DNA of 12,163 bases, taken from assembly GCA_030691555.1 (NCBI GenBank), contig JAUYEB010000299.1, positions 1 to 12,163 of the forward strand, in the 5' to 3' direction. The stretch is from Candidatus Bathyarchaeota archaeon (lineage in GTDB: Archaea > Thermoproteota > Bathyarchaeia > TCS64). Within the stretch, counting starts at the first letter, position 1. Every line of letters begins with the position of its first letter. The notes under the pieces are model-generated. The model made no database searches. It was not told where the DNA came from and saw only the letters and a list, made by a program, of their open reading frames with translations. This document shows, in pieces, positions 1-6,092 of the stretch. A program made the position numbers and the translations under genes.

Positions 1-843
1 CTTCCCCCCCGACCCGACGGCGGTTATCTCGCCCTCGACTATTATGCCCACCTTGGGGAGGAACCGGAGGACCAGGTTCACGATGTCGGGGACGCTCTCC
101 GTCACGTCGCTGAGGCGCCTGCTGTAGACGCGGACCTCGTCGCCGAGGCGGTGTATCTGGACGCGTGCGCCGTCGAACTTGTACTCGAAGACGGTCTTTC
201 CCCCGTGCTCTTTGATGGCCTCCTCTGGGTTGTCCGCTGTCTCGGCGAGCATCGGCTTGAGGGGGACGAAGAGCTCCGGCTTGATGCCCCCGAGCCCCCT
301 CTCCCCCTGGGTGAGGGCTACGAGGGCGACCTCGCCGAGGTTCCCAGTGAGCATGAGGGTGCGCCTGACGAGGAGGAGCGGGGCTCCTGAGGCCTGAGCG
401 AGTGCGTCGAGCATCACCCCCTCGTTGACGCCGATCCGCATCTCCCCGAAGATGATCCTGACGAGAATCTCCACCTCCTCCTGCGCCGCGTCGCTGATGA
501 GGCCAACGAGTAGGCGCTCCTTCAGCTTGCGGGAGCTCGACCCCTTGGTGAGGGCTATCTCGCTTAGGGTGCCGTGGACGCGGGCTATGCTGAGCCGGTC
601 CCTGAGGAGCGTGGTCTGCCTCCCCTTCTCGAGGACGCGCTTCATGGTGCTCCACCCGACCTCGAGGGTGCGGGGGTCGAACTCGGGGAAGACCTGGCCG
701 ACGACGAGGAGGACGGCGGGGGCGATCTCCACGGGCTCGAGGCGGCGCAGGAACTCGGAGATGAGGCGGGTCTTCTCGGTGCGCTTCGTAGTCGCCTCCA
801 GCGCCTTACAGAGCTCCGCCAGCTTCGAGAACGGGGTCGACAA
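1..843 (-). CDS. lig: ATP-dependent DNA ligase (archaeal LigI type), 3' end off the window
   Basis: Seals nicks in duplex DNA via a ligase-AMP intermediate; the replicative ligase that joins Okazaki fragments. Only the first 281 codons are present. Residues 1 to about 170 are the all-helical DNA-binding domain of archaeal/eukaryotic ligases, with GEMRIGVNEG at 133-142. The nucleotidyltransferase domain follows, with motif I EYKFDGAR and catalytic Lys222 (codon at 180-178). Motif III (IVEGEIT) lies near the cut edge; motifs IV to VI are outside. The TTG start at 843 is chosen because homology begins there, it sits one base after the fen stop, and GGGGGTG lies about six bases upstream as a Shine-Dalgarno. 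No ATG is available nearby. It is co-transcribed with fen, so the two act together in flap processing and sealing. Family assignment is secure from the motifs. Confidence 0.95.
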   Translation of the reverse strand, partial: MSTPFSKLAELCKALEATTKRTEKTRLISEFLRRLEPVEIAPAVLLVVGQVFPEFDPRTLEVGWSTMKRVLEKGRQTTLLRDRLSIARVHGTLSEIALTKGSSSRKLKERLLVGLISDAAQEEVEILVRIIFGEMRIGVNEGVMLDALAQASGAPLLLVRRTLMLTGNLGEVALVALTQGERGLGGIKPELFVPLKPMLAETADNPEEAIKEHGGKTVFEYKFDGARVQIHRLGDEVRVYSRRLSDVTESVPDIVNLVLRFLPKVGIIVEGEITAVGSGGK

Positions 844-844
844 C

Positions 845-1870
845 CTAGGCACCCCCGAGCCAGTCCTTGAGGCTCCTCTGCCCACGCGCCCTCCTCATCC
901 TAGCTATGACCGTCTCCACCCTCTCCCTGCTGAAGCTCCTCTCGTCGCAGAGGAACCTGATCAGCTCCTCCTCCTGGACTGGCTTCTCGTCCAAGCTATA
1001 GTTGTCGGTGGCGGGGGGGTGAAGGTAGAGGTCCCTGATGGCTTCGACCTCGCCGGGTAGCTGCTCCCTGATCTCGGTGGGAAGCTGTTCTAATCGTCCG
1101 TGCTTTCTTAGGAGTTTCAGGGCGGTCTTCGGCCCGATCCCCCTGATTCCCCTGTTGAAGTCTGTCCCCACGAGTATGCCGAGGTCGATCAGCTGTTCCC
1201 TCGACAACTGTAAGACGCCTAGGAGGTTCTCCAGCTCTATGATCTCGGGCTGTAGCTTGCGGGCGCGGCCCTTGCTGGGGAGCCACTCCTCCCCCTGTAT
1301 GGTGATGTAGCGGACGAGCCTGGGGGCGCCGAAGAGGAGGCTGTCGTAGTCCTGGCTGTTCGAGGCCCAGACATCCCCCCTCGCCGCCATGTACGCGGCC
1401 TGCGCCTCCCCCTCGCTCGGCGCCTGCACCCAGGGGATGCCGAGCAGGTCGAGGAGCCTCTTCGCGTCAGCTACGCCCTCGCCGGTGAGGCGCCCAGTCA
1501 TAACGGCCTTCGACATCGCGGTCTTGTAGTCCCCCGCGGCGACGGCCTCCCTGTACTCCTCCTCGAACTTCGCCCTTATTTCTCGGCGCTTCTCGACCTC
1601 CGCCCTCTTCAGCTGGGGAGGGCGCCCGTCGAAGACGAAGGCGAGCTTCATCCCGTAGTCTGCTATGAGGCGGGTGGTGCGGAAGGCGAGGCCGACTAGG
1701 TGGCTCGTCGTCCTGCCTTGGGCGTCCATCAGCGGCTGCCCGTCCCGCGCCCTGACGAGCGCGAGGAACTGGTGGAGGACGACGAAGCCGTCGACGGCGA
1801 AGCTCCTCCCCCTGAGGTCTTCGAGGGTGACCACCCTCTTCTCAATTATCGGGGTGAGGTTGACGCCCAA
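845..1870 (-). CDS. fen: Flap endonuclease 1 (FEN1/XPG family)
   Basis: Structure-specific 5' nuclease that removes RNA-DNA flaps in lagging-strand synthesis and repair. It is 341 residues, the usual archaeal length. The N-terminal XPG region holds Asp27 and Asp81 (FVFDG). The internal region holds the acidic cluster EGEAQ (Glu153, Glu155) and QDYDSLLFG (Asp174, Asp176). Asp237 (LVGTD) is followed by the helix-two-turn-helix GIRGIGPKTA at 241-250. The C-terminus QRSLKDWL (331-338) is a PCNA-interacting-like box, but its last position is Leu rather than an aromatic. The start is TTG (MGVNLTP aligns with family N-termini). A TATA-like TTTAA centred near 1903, about 33 bases upstream, suggests its own leaderless promoter. 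The downstream ligase begins one base after its TAG stop. Confidence 0.97.
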   Translation of the reverse strand: MGVNLTPIIEKRVVTLEDLRGRSFAVDGFVVLHQFLALVRARDGQPLMDAQGRTTSHLVGLAFRTTRLIADYGMKLAFVFDGRPPQLKRAEVEKRREIRAKFEEEYREAVAAGDYKTAMSKAVMTGRLTGEGVADAKRLLDLLGIPWVQAPSEGEAQAAYMAARGDVWASNSQDYDSLLFGAPRLVRYITIQGEEWLPSKGRARKLQPEIIELENLLGVLQLSREQLIDLGILVGTDFNRGIRGIGPKTALKLLRKHGRLEQLPTEIREQLPGEVEAIRDLYLHPPATDNYSLDEKPVQEEELIRFLCDERSFSRERVETVIARMRRARGQRSLKDWLGGA

Positions 1871-1897
1871 ACGGACCGGATAAGACTCCGCCCGGGG

Positions 1898-1908
1898 GGG
1901 TTAAAGAG
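1898..1908 (-). promoter_or_regulatory. TATA-like promoter for fen-lig
   Basis: On the minus strand CTCTTTAACC lies with its centre about 33 bases before the fen TTG. This matches the spacing seen at several other genes here. It overlaps the end of the upstream permease gene, so fen could be transcribed separately from it. Inferred from sequence and spacing only. Confidence 0.45.
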
Positions 1909-1909
1909 G

Positions 1910-3145
1910 TTACCACAGCCCAGCGAGTTTAGAGTGGTATACTACCATGAGGAGGAAGAGGAAGAGGGTGCCGGGGACCAGGTACTTGTAGACCCTGTGG
2001 AGCTCCGACCTGTAGTACTGGTTCGTCAGTATGAGGCAGAGGTGGAGGGGGGAGGCGTTGTAGCCCGCGACTATGCCGGCGAAGATGAGGGTGAGTGTGT
2101 AGACGTTTATGGGGGCCACGAGCGGCATGAGGATGGGGAAGACGATGCCTATGCCGAGCGTCGGCTGCGCCGAGACGGTCCCCACGAGTAGTGGTATGAC
2201 TATCAGCAGCGCAAGGAGGGGCACACCCATGGAGAGCACGTTCTCGAGGAGGAGCGTCACGCTGCCCGCAGCCATCACCATGTAGCGGAAGAAGAGGGTC
2301 GCGAAGACCGCGGCGACGATGTCCAGCTTCACCCCCTTCCTGAAGAAGCCCGCCGCCCTCCCCACGTCCACGCGCCTGATGAGTATCACGATGCCTATCC
2401 CCACCAGGACGGCGCCCCAGACCGGGATCGACAACAGCGTCAGCGCGACCGTCACCAATATGGGTGAGAGCCCGACGGCGCTCGCCCTGTAGTCGCGCTC
2501 CCTGACCTCCGTCTTCTCCTCCTTCTGTATCCACCTCCAGCTTATGGCGAACCCAATCACCCACGTCAGGAGGAAGAGTGGGAAGTTTACGGCGATGAAC
2601 TGGTTGAGGGCGACGCCGGTTATGCTTACGGCGAGGAGAGTCGAGGGGCTTATGGGCGAGGCCCAGTACCAGACGTGCCTGAACCAGACGTTTATGAAGG
2701 TCCTGTGCTCCGGCTTGAGCTTGAGCCTGTCCGACTCGGGCTCGTTGAAGGGGGCCGACATCAGCGCGCCCCCCGGCATGGAGAGTATCCCGAATAGGGC
2801 GGGGATGAGGGCGAGGAGGAACCTGCTCGGGAGGAAGCTGCGGAGCCTGTCTATCAGCTCCACCATGTGGCCCGTCTCCTTCAGGGCGTAGCCGAAGACC
2901 GTGATGAGGCCCACCGCCGCGCAGAGCTCCCACGTCGTCTTGTCGCCGACGGTCTCTACGAGGACGTCTACGAATATCGTGAGGGGCTTCCCCGAGGTCA
3001 CGCCGATTATGCCCGCGGCGATCAGTATGCTTCCGGCGAAGTCGAAGTTCCTGAATCGGAGTATGAAGATGACGGCGAAGGCGACGAGTAGGCCGATGAG
3101 CTCCAGCATCCATTGCGCCAGCTTATCCACTCGGATCGACCGCAT
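1910..3145 (-). CDS. DUF401-family integral membrane protein, probable transporter
   Basis: A multi-pass membrane protein of up to 411 residues resembling the DUF401 (AF0261-like) family, related to ion-transporter/GntP-type permeases. Substrate unknown. Hydrophobic segments fall at about 14-30, 38-50, 75-88, 108-125, 165-205, 225-256, 277-302, 308-340, 348-365 and 388-403. Family-type signatures include SMPGGALMSAP (122-132), SPISPS (163-168) and NASPLHLCLILT (363-374). A charged loop at 204-222 separates two halves. The start is uncertain: the ATG at 3145 lies only about two bases after a minus-strand TATAAAA-like element, so transcription would begin inside the reading frame. The in-frame ATG at 3109 (MLELIGLLVAF), which opens directly into the first membrane helix, is the better candidate. 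The following fen gene probably has its own promoter. Confidence 0.8.
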   Translation of the reverse strand: MRSIRVDKLAQWMLELIGLLVAFAVIFILRFRNFDFAGSILIAAGIIGVTSGKPLTIFVDVLVETVGDKTTWELCAAVGLITVFGYALKETGHMVELIDRLRSFLPSRFLLALIPALFGILSMPGGALMSAPFNEPESDRLKLKPEHRTFINVWFRHVWYWASPISPSTLLAVSITGVALNQFIAVNFPLFLLTWVIGFAISWRWIQKEEKTEVRERDYRASAVGLSPILVTVALTLLSIPVWGAVLVGIGIVILIRRVDVGRAAGFFRKGVKLDIVAAVFATLFFRYMVMAAGSVTLLLENVLSMGVPLLALLIVIPLLVGTVSAQPTLGIGIVFPILMPLVAPINVYTLTLIFAGIVAGYNASPLHLCLILTNQYYRSELHRVYKYLVPGTLFLFLLMVVYHSKLAGLW

Positions 3146-3155
3146 CTCTATAAAA
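3146..3155 (-). promoter_or_regulatory. TATA-like element upstream of the DUF401 gene
   Basis: The minus strand reads GTTTTATAGA immediately before the ATG at 3145. An archaeal TATA box here would start transcription about 25 bases downstream, favouring the internal ATG at 3109 as translation start. The plus strand reads CTATAAAAC, also a good TATA box, so the element could serve the intergenic region instead. Confidence 0.4.
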
Positions 3156-3343
3156 CCCTTTCAGCCGATCAGGGCTGAGGAGCGGTCGTTCGCGAACTTA
3201 GCCCGTGTGACTAAAGATCACCCAACCCGAGGATCGAGGTTTGCACGCTTCGTAGCCGCGTGTGCTACGCGAAGAAGCACGGCCTACCCTCGTACCAGCC
3301 CTCATCGCGTCTGGGAGCCCCCGAAGGGGCATCTCATCCGCCT

Positions 3344-3358
3344 AGGAGATGATCTCCT
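3344..3358. repeat. Inverted repeat AGGAGAT-N1-ATCTCCT
   Basis: Seven-base perfect arms around a single central base. As DNA this could be a dimeric regulator site; as RNA it would form a five-pair stem with a five-base loop. It lies about 45 bases upstream of the receiver gene's TATA box. Confidence 0.6.
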
Positions 3359-3398
3359 CCATGGCGCCCTCGGGTAATCTGTATCAAAAATCCATAAC

Positions 3399-3412
3399 GA
3401 TATTATATATTC
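3399..3412 (+). promoter_or_regulatory. TATA box for the receiver-domain gene
   Basis: GATATTATATATTCC is an AT-rich island in GC-rich sequence, centred about 45 bases before the ATG at 3451. It predicts a transcript start near 3430-3435 with a short leader containing GAGG at 3441-3444, a plausible ribosome binding site. The element is close to palindromic and could also fire leftward into the intergenic region. Confidence 0.6.
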
Positions 3413-3450
3413 CCCGGCTAACCGCGTAACAAGAACCCCAGAGGCTACAC

Positions 3451-3852
3451 ATGATGCGAGGGAAGGCGAAGGGAGGGGCGCCGATCAAACGGACGCGCAT
3501 ACCCGTCCTCATCGTCGACGACGACAGCTTCCTCGCAGACACCTTCCAGCTCATCCTCGAGGACGCGGGCTTCTACGTCGAGACGGCGGGCACCGCGAGG
3601 CAGGCCCTCGAGAAGGCGGAGGTTACACCCTTCAGGCTCGTCATCACCGACCTCAAGCTCCCGGACATGCGGGGGAACGAGCTCTCCCGGCTGCTAAAGG
3701 AGAAGCTCCCCGGCGTTAGCGTCATACTCCTCACGGGGATGAGTAACGTGGAGAAGGGCGCGGACAAGAGGGACCCCGACGAGGTCCTTCGGAAGCCGAT
3801 AGACCCACTGGAGCTGCTCAGGGTCTCGAACAGCATCAGTGGCAACATGTGA
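3451..3852 (+). CDS. Stand-alone response-regulator receiver domain protein
   Basis: A single CheY-like receiver domain of 133 residues with no output domain. After a basic 16-residue N-terminal tail comes PVLIVDDD, with the acidic pocket at Asp23-Asp25. The phosphoacceptor is Asp67 in ITDLKLPDMRG, Thr95 is in the LLTGM strand, and Lys115 is in the LRKPID turn; all key residues of the phospho-switch are present. In two-component systems such proteins accept phosphate from a histidine kinase, but none is encoded nearby, so the partner is unknown. The start is the first of two adjacent ATGs, with GAGG seven bases upstream. It ends two bases before the convergent thioredoxin stop. Confidence 0.93.
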   Translation: MMRGKAKGGAPIKRTRIPVLIVDDDSFLADTFQLILEDAGFYVETAGTARQALEKAEVTPFRLVITDLKLPDMRGNELSRLLKEKLPGVSVILLTGMSNVEKGADKRDPDEVLRKPIDPLELLRVSNSISGNM

Positions 3853-3854
3853 GG

Positions 3855-4181
3855 CTACGAGGTCAGCCTCAGGAGCCTGCCCTCGAGCATCTTCCTCTGG
3901 AGCGCGCCCAGCGTCTTGTCGGCGAGCTTCCCATCCCTGAAGTAGAGGAGGGTGGGGATGCTCATGATGCCGAAGCGCATCGGGATCGCCCTGTTCTCGT
4001 CGACGTTGAGCTTCCCGAAGGCTATCTCTGGGTGCTCCTCGGCGAGCTGCTCCACGACGGGTGAGAGCATGTTGCAGGGGCCGCACCAGACGGCCCAGCA
4101 GTCCACGACGACGTACTTGTTCTTCGCGATGAACTCCCCGAATGAGGCGTCCGTCACGTCGATCGGCTTCTTCTCGGCCAT
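3855..4181 (-). CDS. trxA: Thioredoxin
   Basis: Small cytosolic dithiol-disulfide oxidoreductase of 108 residues. The active site WCGPC has its cysteines at 33 and 36, the buried Asp27 precedes it (VDCWAVWCGPC), and the cis-proline is in SIPT (Pro76). KLNVDENR (57-64) and FRDGKLADKTLGA (81-93) are standard thioredoxin segments. An extra cysteine at 28 sits where most thioredoxins have Phe. The frame is open to an ATG at 4250, but that extension crosses the TATA box and the palindrome. The ATG at 4181, 33 bases after the TATA centre, is therefore the start, and the message is nearly leaderless. It is divergent from the TrmB-like regulator at 4251, which may control it as well as itself. Identity is clear; the electron donor is unknown. 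Confidence 0.95.
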   Translation of the reverse strand: MAEKKPIDVTDASFGEFIAKNKYVVVDCWAVWCGPCNMLSPVVEQLAEEHPEIAFGKLNVDENRAIPMRFGIMSIPTLLYFRDGKLADKTLGALQRKMLEGRLLRLTS

Positions 4182-4208
4182 TTCGGTTCGATCTGTGTCT
4201 GCCCGCCC

Positions 4209-4229
4209 CGGATATAAAGATATTTTAAG
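4209..4229. promoter_or_regulatory. Divergent promoter region, thioredoxin and TrmB-like gene
   Basis: The AT-rich stretch GGATATAAAGATATTTTAAG contains TTTATATC reading leftward, centred about 33 bases before the thioredoxin ATG. Reading rightward it offers TATAAAG and TATTTTAA, centred about 36 and 26 bases before the ATG at 4251. Both genes would have very short or no leaders. Confidence 0.6.
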
Positions 4230-4250
4230 GTGTTCAACATCATTGAACAC
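4230..4250. promoter_or_regulatory. Perfect inverted-repeat operator abutting the TrmB-like gene
   Basis: GTGTTCAA, five bases (CATCA), then TTGAACAC: perfect eight-base arms, 21 bases overall. It sits between the TATA element and the ATG at 4251, exactly over the expected transcription start. That is a classic repressor position. The obvious binding protein is the adjacent winged-helix regulator; control of the divergent thioredoxin is also possible. Confidence 0.7.
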
Positions 4251-4685
4251 ATGTCGCTGCGTGAGCTGCAGAGCCTGATAAACGCCCCCGAGCTGGGCGC
4301 CGACGACCTGATGAGGTGCGCCCTCGGCGTCAAGACGGCGGAGGTGGAGGCGTACTGCGCCCTGTCTGGCCTTGGCAGGACCACCGTGCAGGAGGTCTCC
4401 GAGAGGCTCGACAAGAGCAGGCCGACGACGCAGAGGCTACTACAGTCCCTCGTGGAGAAGGGGCTGGCGACGCGCGACGAGGAGCTCATAGGCCTCGGCG
4501 GCTACAAGTTCGTCTACCAGGCGGTCCCGCCGGAGAGGCTCAAGGCCTCGATAAGGGGTATGCTCGACAGGTGGCACAAGCGGATGGTGGAGGAGTTGGA
4601 GGACCTCCCCGCGAAAATAGAGGAGATGGGGTGCCCCCGCCGGTTTAGCAGGTCGTCAGGTACCTCTCGATCTCCCAGGGCGTGA
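4251..4685 (+). CDS. TrmB-like winged helix-turn-helix transcriptional regulator
   Basis: A 144-residue DNA-binding protein. A short helical lead-in is followed by a winged helix at about 25-95. TTVQEVSERLDKSRPTTQRL (44-63) carries the helix-turn-helix and VEKGLATRDEE begins the wing. A charged helix at about 96-127 could be a dimerising coiled coil. It lacks the C-terminal sugar-binding domain of full TrmB proteins. A GTG at 4230 is in frame, but it would encode the operator palindrome itself; the ATG at 4251, right after the palindrome, fits a leaderless start. The last 13 codons overlap the convergent glutamine synthetase 3' end by 41 bases and make a basic, Ser/Arg-rich tail. Ligand and targets are unknown; autoregulation is inferred. 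Confidence 0.82.
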   Translation: MSLRELQSLINAPELGADDLMRCALGVKTAEVEAYCALSGLGRTTVQEVSERLDKSRPTTQRLLQSLVEKGLATRDEELIGLGGYKFVYQAVPPERLKASIRGMLDRWHKRMVEELEDLPAKIEEMGCPRRFSRSSGTSRSPRA

Positions 4686-6003
4686 TCCTCGGGCGGCTCG
4701 TCGCCCAGTCGGTGCCCACGTACTTGAGGTACGCCTCGTACTCGGCCCTCTTCGCCCTGGTGAGGGTCTTGGCTATGTAGTCCCCGACTGCCCCCGAGAC
4801 GACGGGGTCATTCTCGAAGACGTCGACGGCGTCCCCCAGGTTCTCGGGGAGGGTCTCCAGGTCCTTGGCATTGTAGACGTTCTCGTCGAATATCTCTGGG
4901 GGCTCCGCCTTCCTCTTCACGCCGTCGAGGCCCGCCCTGAGCATGACGGTCTCGGCGAGGTATAGGTTGCAGCTCGGGTCGGGGTGGCGGTACTCCATCC
5001 TGGTGACCTTCGCCTTGTCCCCTGGGTACTGGGGGACGCGCACTATGGCGCTGCGGTTCCCGAGACCCCAGGCAATATAGACTGGGGCCTCGAAGTGGGG
5101 GACGAGCCTCTTGTAGCTGTTGACGAGTGGTGCCACGATCATGCTCATCGCCCTGGCGTGGCCGAGGATTCCGGCGACGTAGCTGAACGCCATCTTCGAT
5201 AGCCCGGTCTCGCTGTCGCGGTCGCCGAAGAGGTTCCTCCCCGTCTTGAGGTCGGTGAGGCTCTGGTGGACGTGGCACCCCGAGCCGTTGGCGCCCCAGA
5301 AGGGCTTCGGCATGAAGGTCGCAGAGGCGCCGTGCTTCTCCGCGATCGTCTTGACGACCAGCTTGTAGAGGGTGGCGTTGTCCGCCGTCTTGAGCGCGTC
5401 GGCGTAGCGGAAGTTGATCTCCTGCTGCCCCATGGCGACCTCGTGGTGTATCTTCTCGAGCTGGAACCCCGCGGCCTCGAGGTTCATCATGGTCTCGAGC
5501 TTCATCTCCTCGGTCGGGTCCATGGGGGGGAGGTAGAAGTATCCGCCTGAGCCGTAGGGGGCTATGCCGCCGTTGCTCCGCTGGACGTAGAAGTACTCCA
5601 GCTCGGGCCCCGTGTTGAGCCCCATACCCTTCGCCTCGATCTCGTCGAGGGTCGCCTTGAGTCTGCCGCGGCTGTCGCCGTCGAAGGGGGTGCCGTCGGG
5701 GTTGCTCAGGTAGGTGAACATCAGGGCGACGCCGGGGGTCTCCCACATGGGGGTGAGGAAGGTGCTCGGGTCGGGGTGGGCGGCTAGGTCGCTGTGCTCT
5801 ATGCTGACGAGCCCGAGGCTCGACCCGTCGATCCCTATCCCCTCGGTGAGGGCCTTGGGCATCTCGTACTCGGGGATGAGCAGGGCCCTCGGCATGCCGT
5901 TGAGGTCGACGATGATTAAACGGATGTATCGTATATCGTGTTTCTTCACTTCGTCCATTATGGGTTCTACGCTGTCGGGGTGGGTCAACGCGCTCTTGGT
6001 CAT
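4645..6003 (-). CDS. glnA: Type I glutamine synthetase
   Basis: Makes glutamine from glutamate, ammonia and ATP; the main ammonium-assimilation enzyme, normally a cytosolic dodecamer. It is 452 residues. Recognisable motifs in order: IDGSS (58-62), GPELEYFYV with metal ligands Glu134 and Glu136, MGQQEINFRY (191-200, Glu195), PKPFWGANGSGCHVHQS (232-248, His244 and His246), NSYKRLVPHFEAP (295-307), WGLGNRSAIVRVP (312-324) and RMEYRHPDPSCNLYLA (335-350, Glu337, Arg339). The length and the absence of an obvious adenylylation segment fit the archaeal/Gram-positive GSI-alpha type. The open frame extends to 6228, but that part runs through the promoter and into the exporter gene. The ATG at 6003, about 32 bases after a strong TATA box, is the start. 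A TATACA-N2-TGTATA site upstream suggests Lrp control. Confidence 0.96.
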   Translation of the reverse strand: MTKSALTHPDSVEPIMDEVKKHDIRYIRLIIVDLNGMPRALLIPEYEMPKALTEGIGIDGSSLGLVSIEHSDLAAHPDPSTFLTPMWETPGVALMFTYLSNPDGTPFDGDSRGRLKATLDEIEAKGMGLNTGPELEYFYVQRSNGGIAPYGSGGYFYLPPMDPTEEMKLETMMNLEAAGFQLEKIHHEVAMGQQEINFRYADALKTADNATLYKLVVKTIAEKHGASATFMPKPFWGANGSGCHVHQSLTDLKTGRNLFGDRDSETGLSKMAFSYVAGILGHARAMSMIVAPLVNSYKRLVPHFEAPVYIAWGLGNRSAIVRVPQYPGDKAKVTRMEYRHPDPSCNLYLAETVMLRAGLDGVKRKAEPPEIFDENVYNAKDLETLPENLGDAVDVFENDPVVSGAVGDYIAKTLTRAKRAEYEAYLKYVGTDWATSRPRITPWEIERYLTTC

Positions 6004-6028
6004 AATACCCGGGATACCGCGGAGGTTC

Positions 6029-6042
6029 GATATATATTTTAT
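6029..6042 (-). promoter_or_regulatory. TATA box of glutamine synthetase
   Basis: The minus strand reads ATAAAATATATATCG in an AT-rich gap, centred about 32 bases before the ATG at 6003. This implies a leaderless or almost leaderless message; no clear Shine-Dalgarno precedes the ATG. Confidence 0.65.
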
Positions 6043-6053
6043 CCAGTTTTTAC

Positions 6054-6067
6054 TATACAAATGTATA
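6054..6067. promoter_or_regulatory. Lrp-type operator upstream of glutamine synthetase
   Basis: TATACA-AA-TGTATA, perfect six-base arms around two bases. It lies about 25 bases upstream of the glutamine synthetase TATA box and 26 bases past the exporter stop codon. The same arms and spacing recur at 7056-7069 beside the Lrp/AsnC gene, and both copies share an outer AC on one side (ACTATACA-N2-TGTATA). The position upstream of TATA would suit an activator, or a repressor that wraps DNA. Confidence 0.65.
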
Positions 6068-6092
6068 CTTTTTGACGTCGGCGCTGATGGGG

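Larger units (their letters stand above)
3146..3450. other. Structured intergenic region, candidate non-coding RNA locus
   Basis: About 300 bases with no convincing protein gene. It holds several secondary-structure elements: CAGCC/GGCTG at 3162-3177; GGGCTGAG (3172-3179) pairing with CTTAGCCC (3197-3204), including one G-U in plus-strand RNA; the perfect 10-base palindrome GTTCGCGAAC at 3188-3197; a long hairpin at about 3245-3274 built from CTTCG plus TAGC against GCTA plus CGAAG; GCCCC-CGAA-GGGGC at 3317-3330, which reads as a UUCG tetraloop hairpin on the minus strand; and AGGAGAT-G-ATCTCCT at 3344-3358. TATA-like sequences lie at both ends (about 3148 and 3404). A plus frame open through the permease region runs to 3377, but its residues after 3207 match nothing I recognise. 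I could not match the region to tRNA, SRP RNA or RNase P RNA motifs, and the sense strand is unclear. Confidence 0.4.

Noticed and set aside
425..1060. A 211-codon plus-strand open frame across lig and fen
   Set aside because: It is antisense to two genes with full catalytic motifs; its own translation is Arg/Ser-rich with no recognisable domain.
1929..3113. A 394-codon minus frame overlapping the DUF401 gene
   Set aside because: It is the shifted frame of the same strand, rich in Arg, His and Pro, while the 411-codon frame has clear membrane helices and family motifs.
3172..3330. tRNA, SRP RNA or RNase P RNA in the intergenic gap
   Set aside because: I found no T-loop consensus, SRP helix 8 core or RNase P conserved segments on either strand.
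3207..3377. Possible 56-residue protein from GTG 3207
   Set aside because: No recognisable domain, no convincing ribosome site, and the frame is open only by continuity with a shadow frame; secondary structure explains the region as well.
4182..4250. Thioredoxin start at 4250
   Set aside because: The extension covers the operator palindrome and the TATA element; the standard thioredoxin length is reached from the ATG at 4181.
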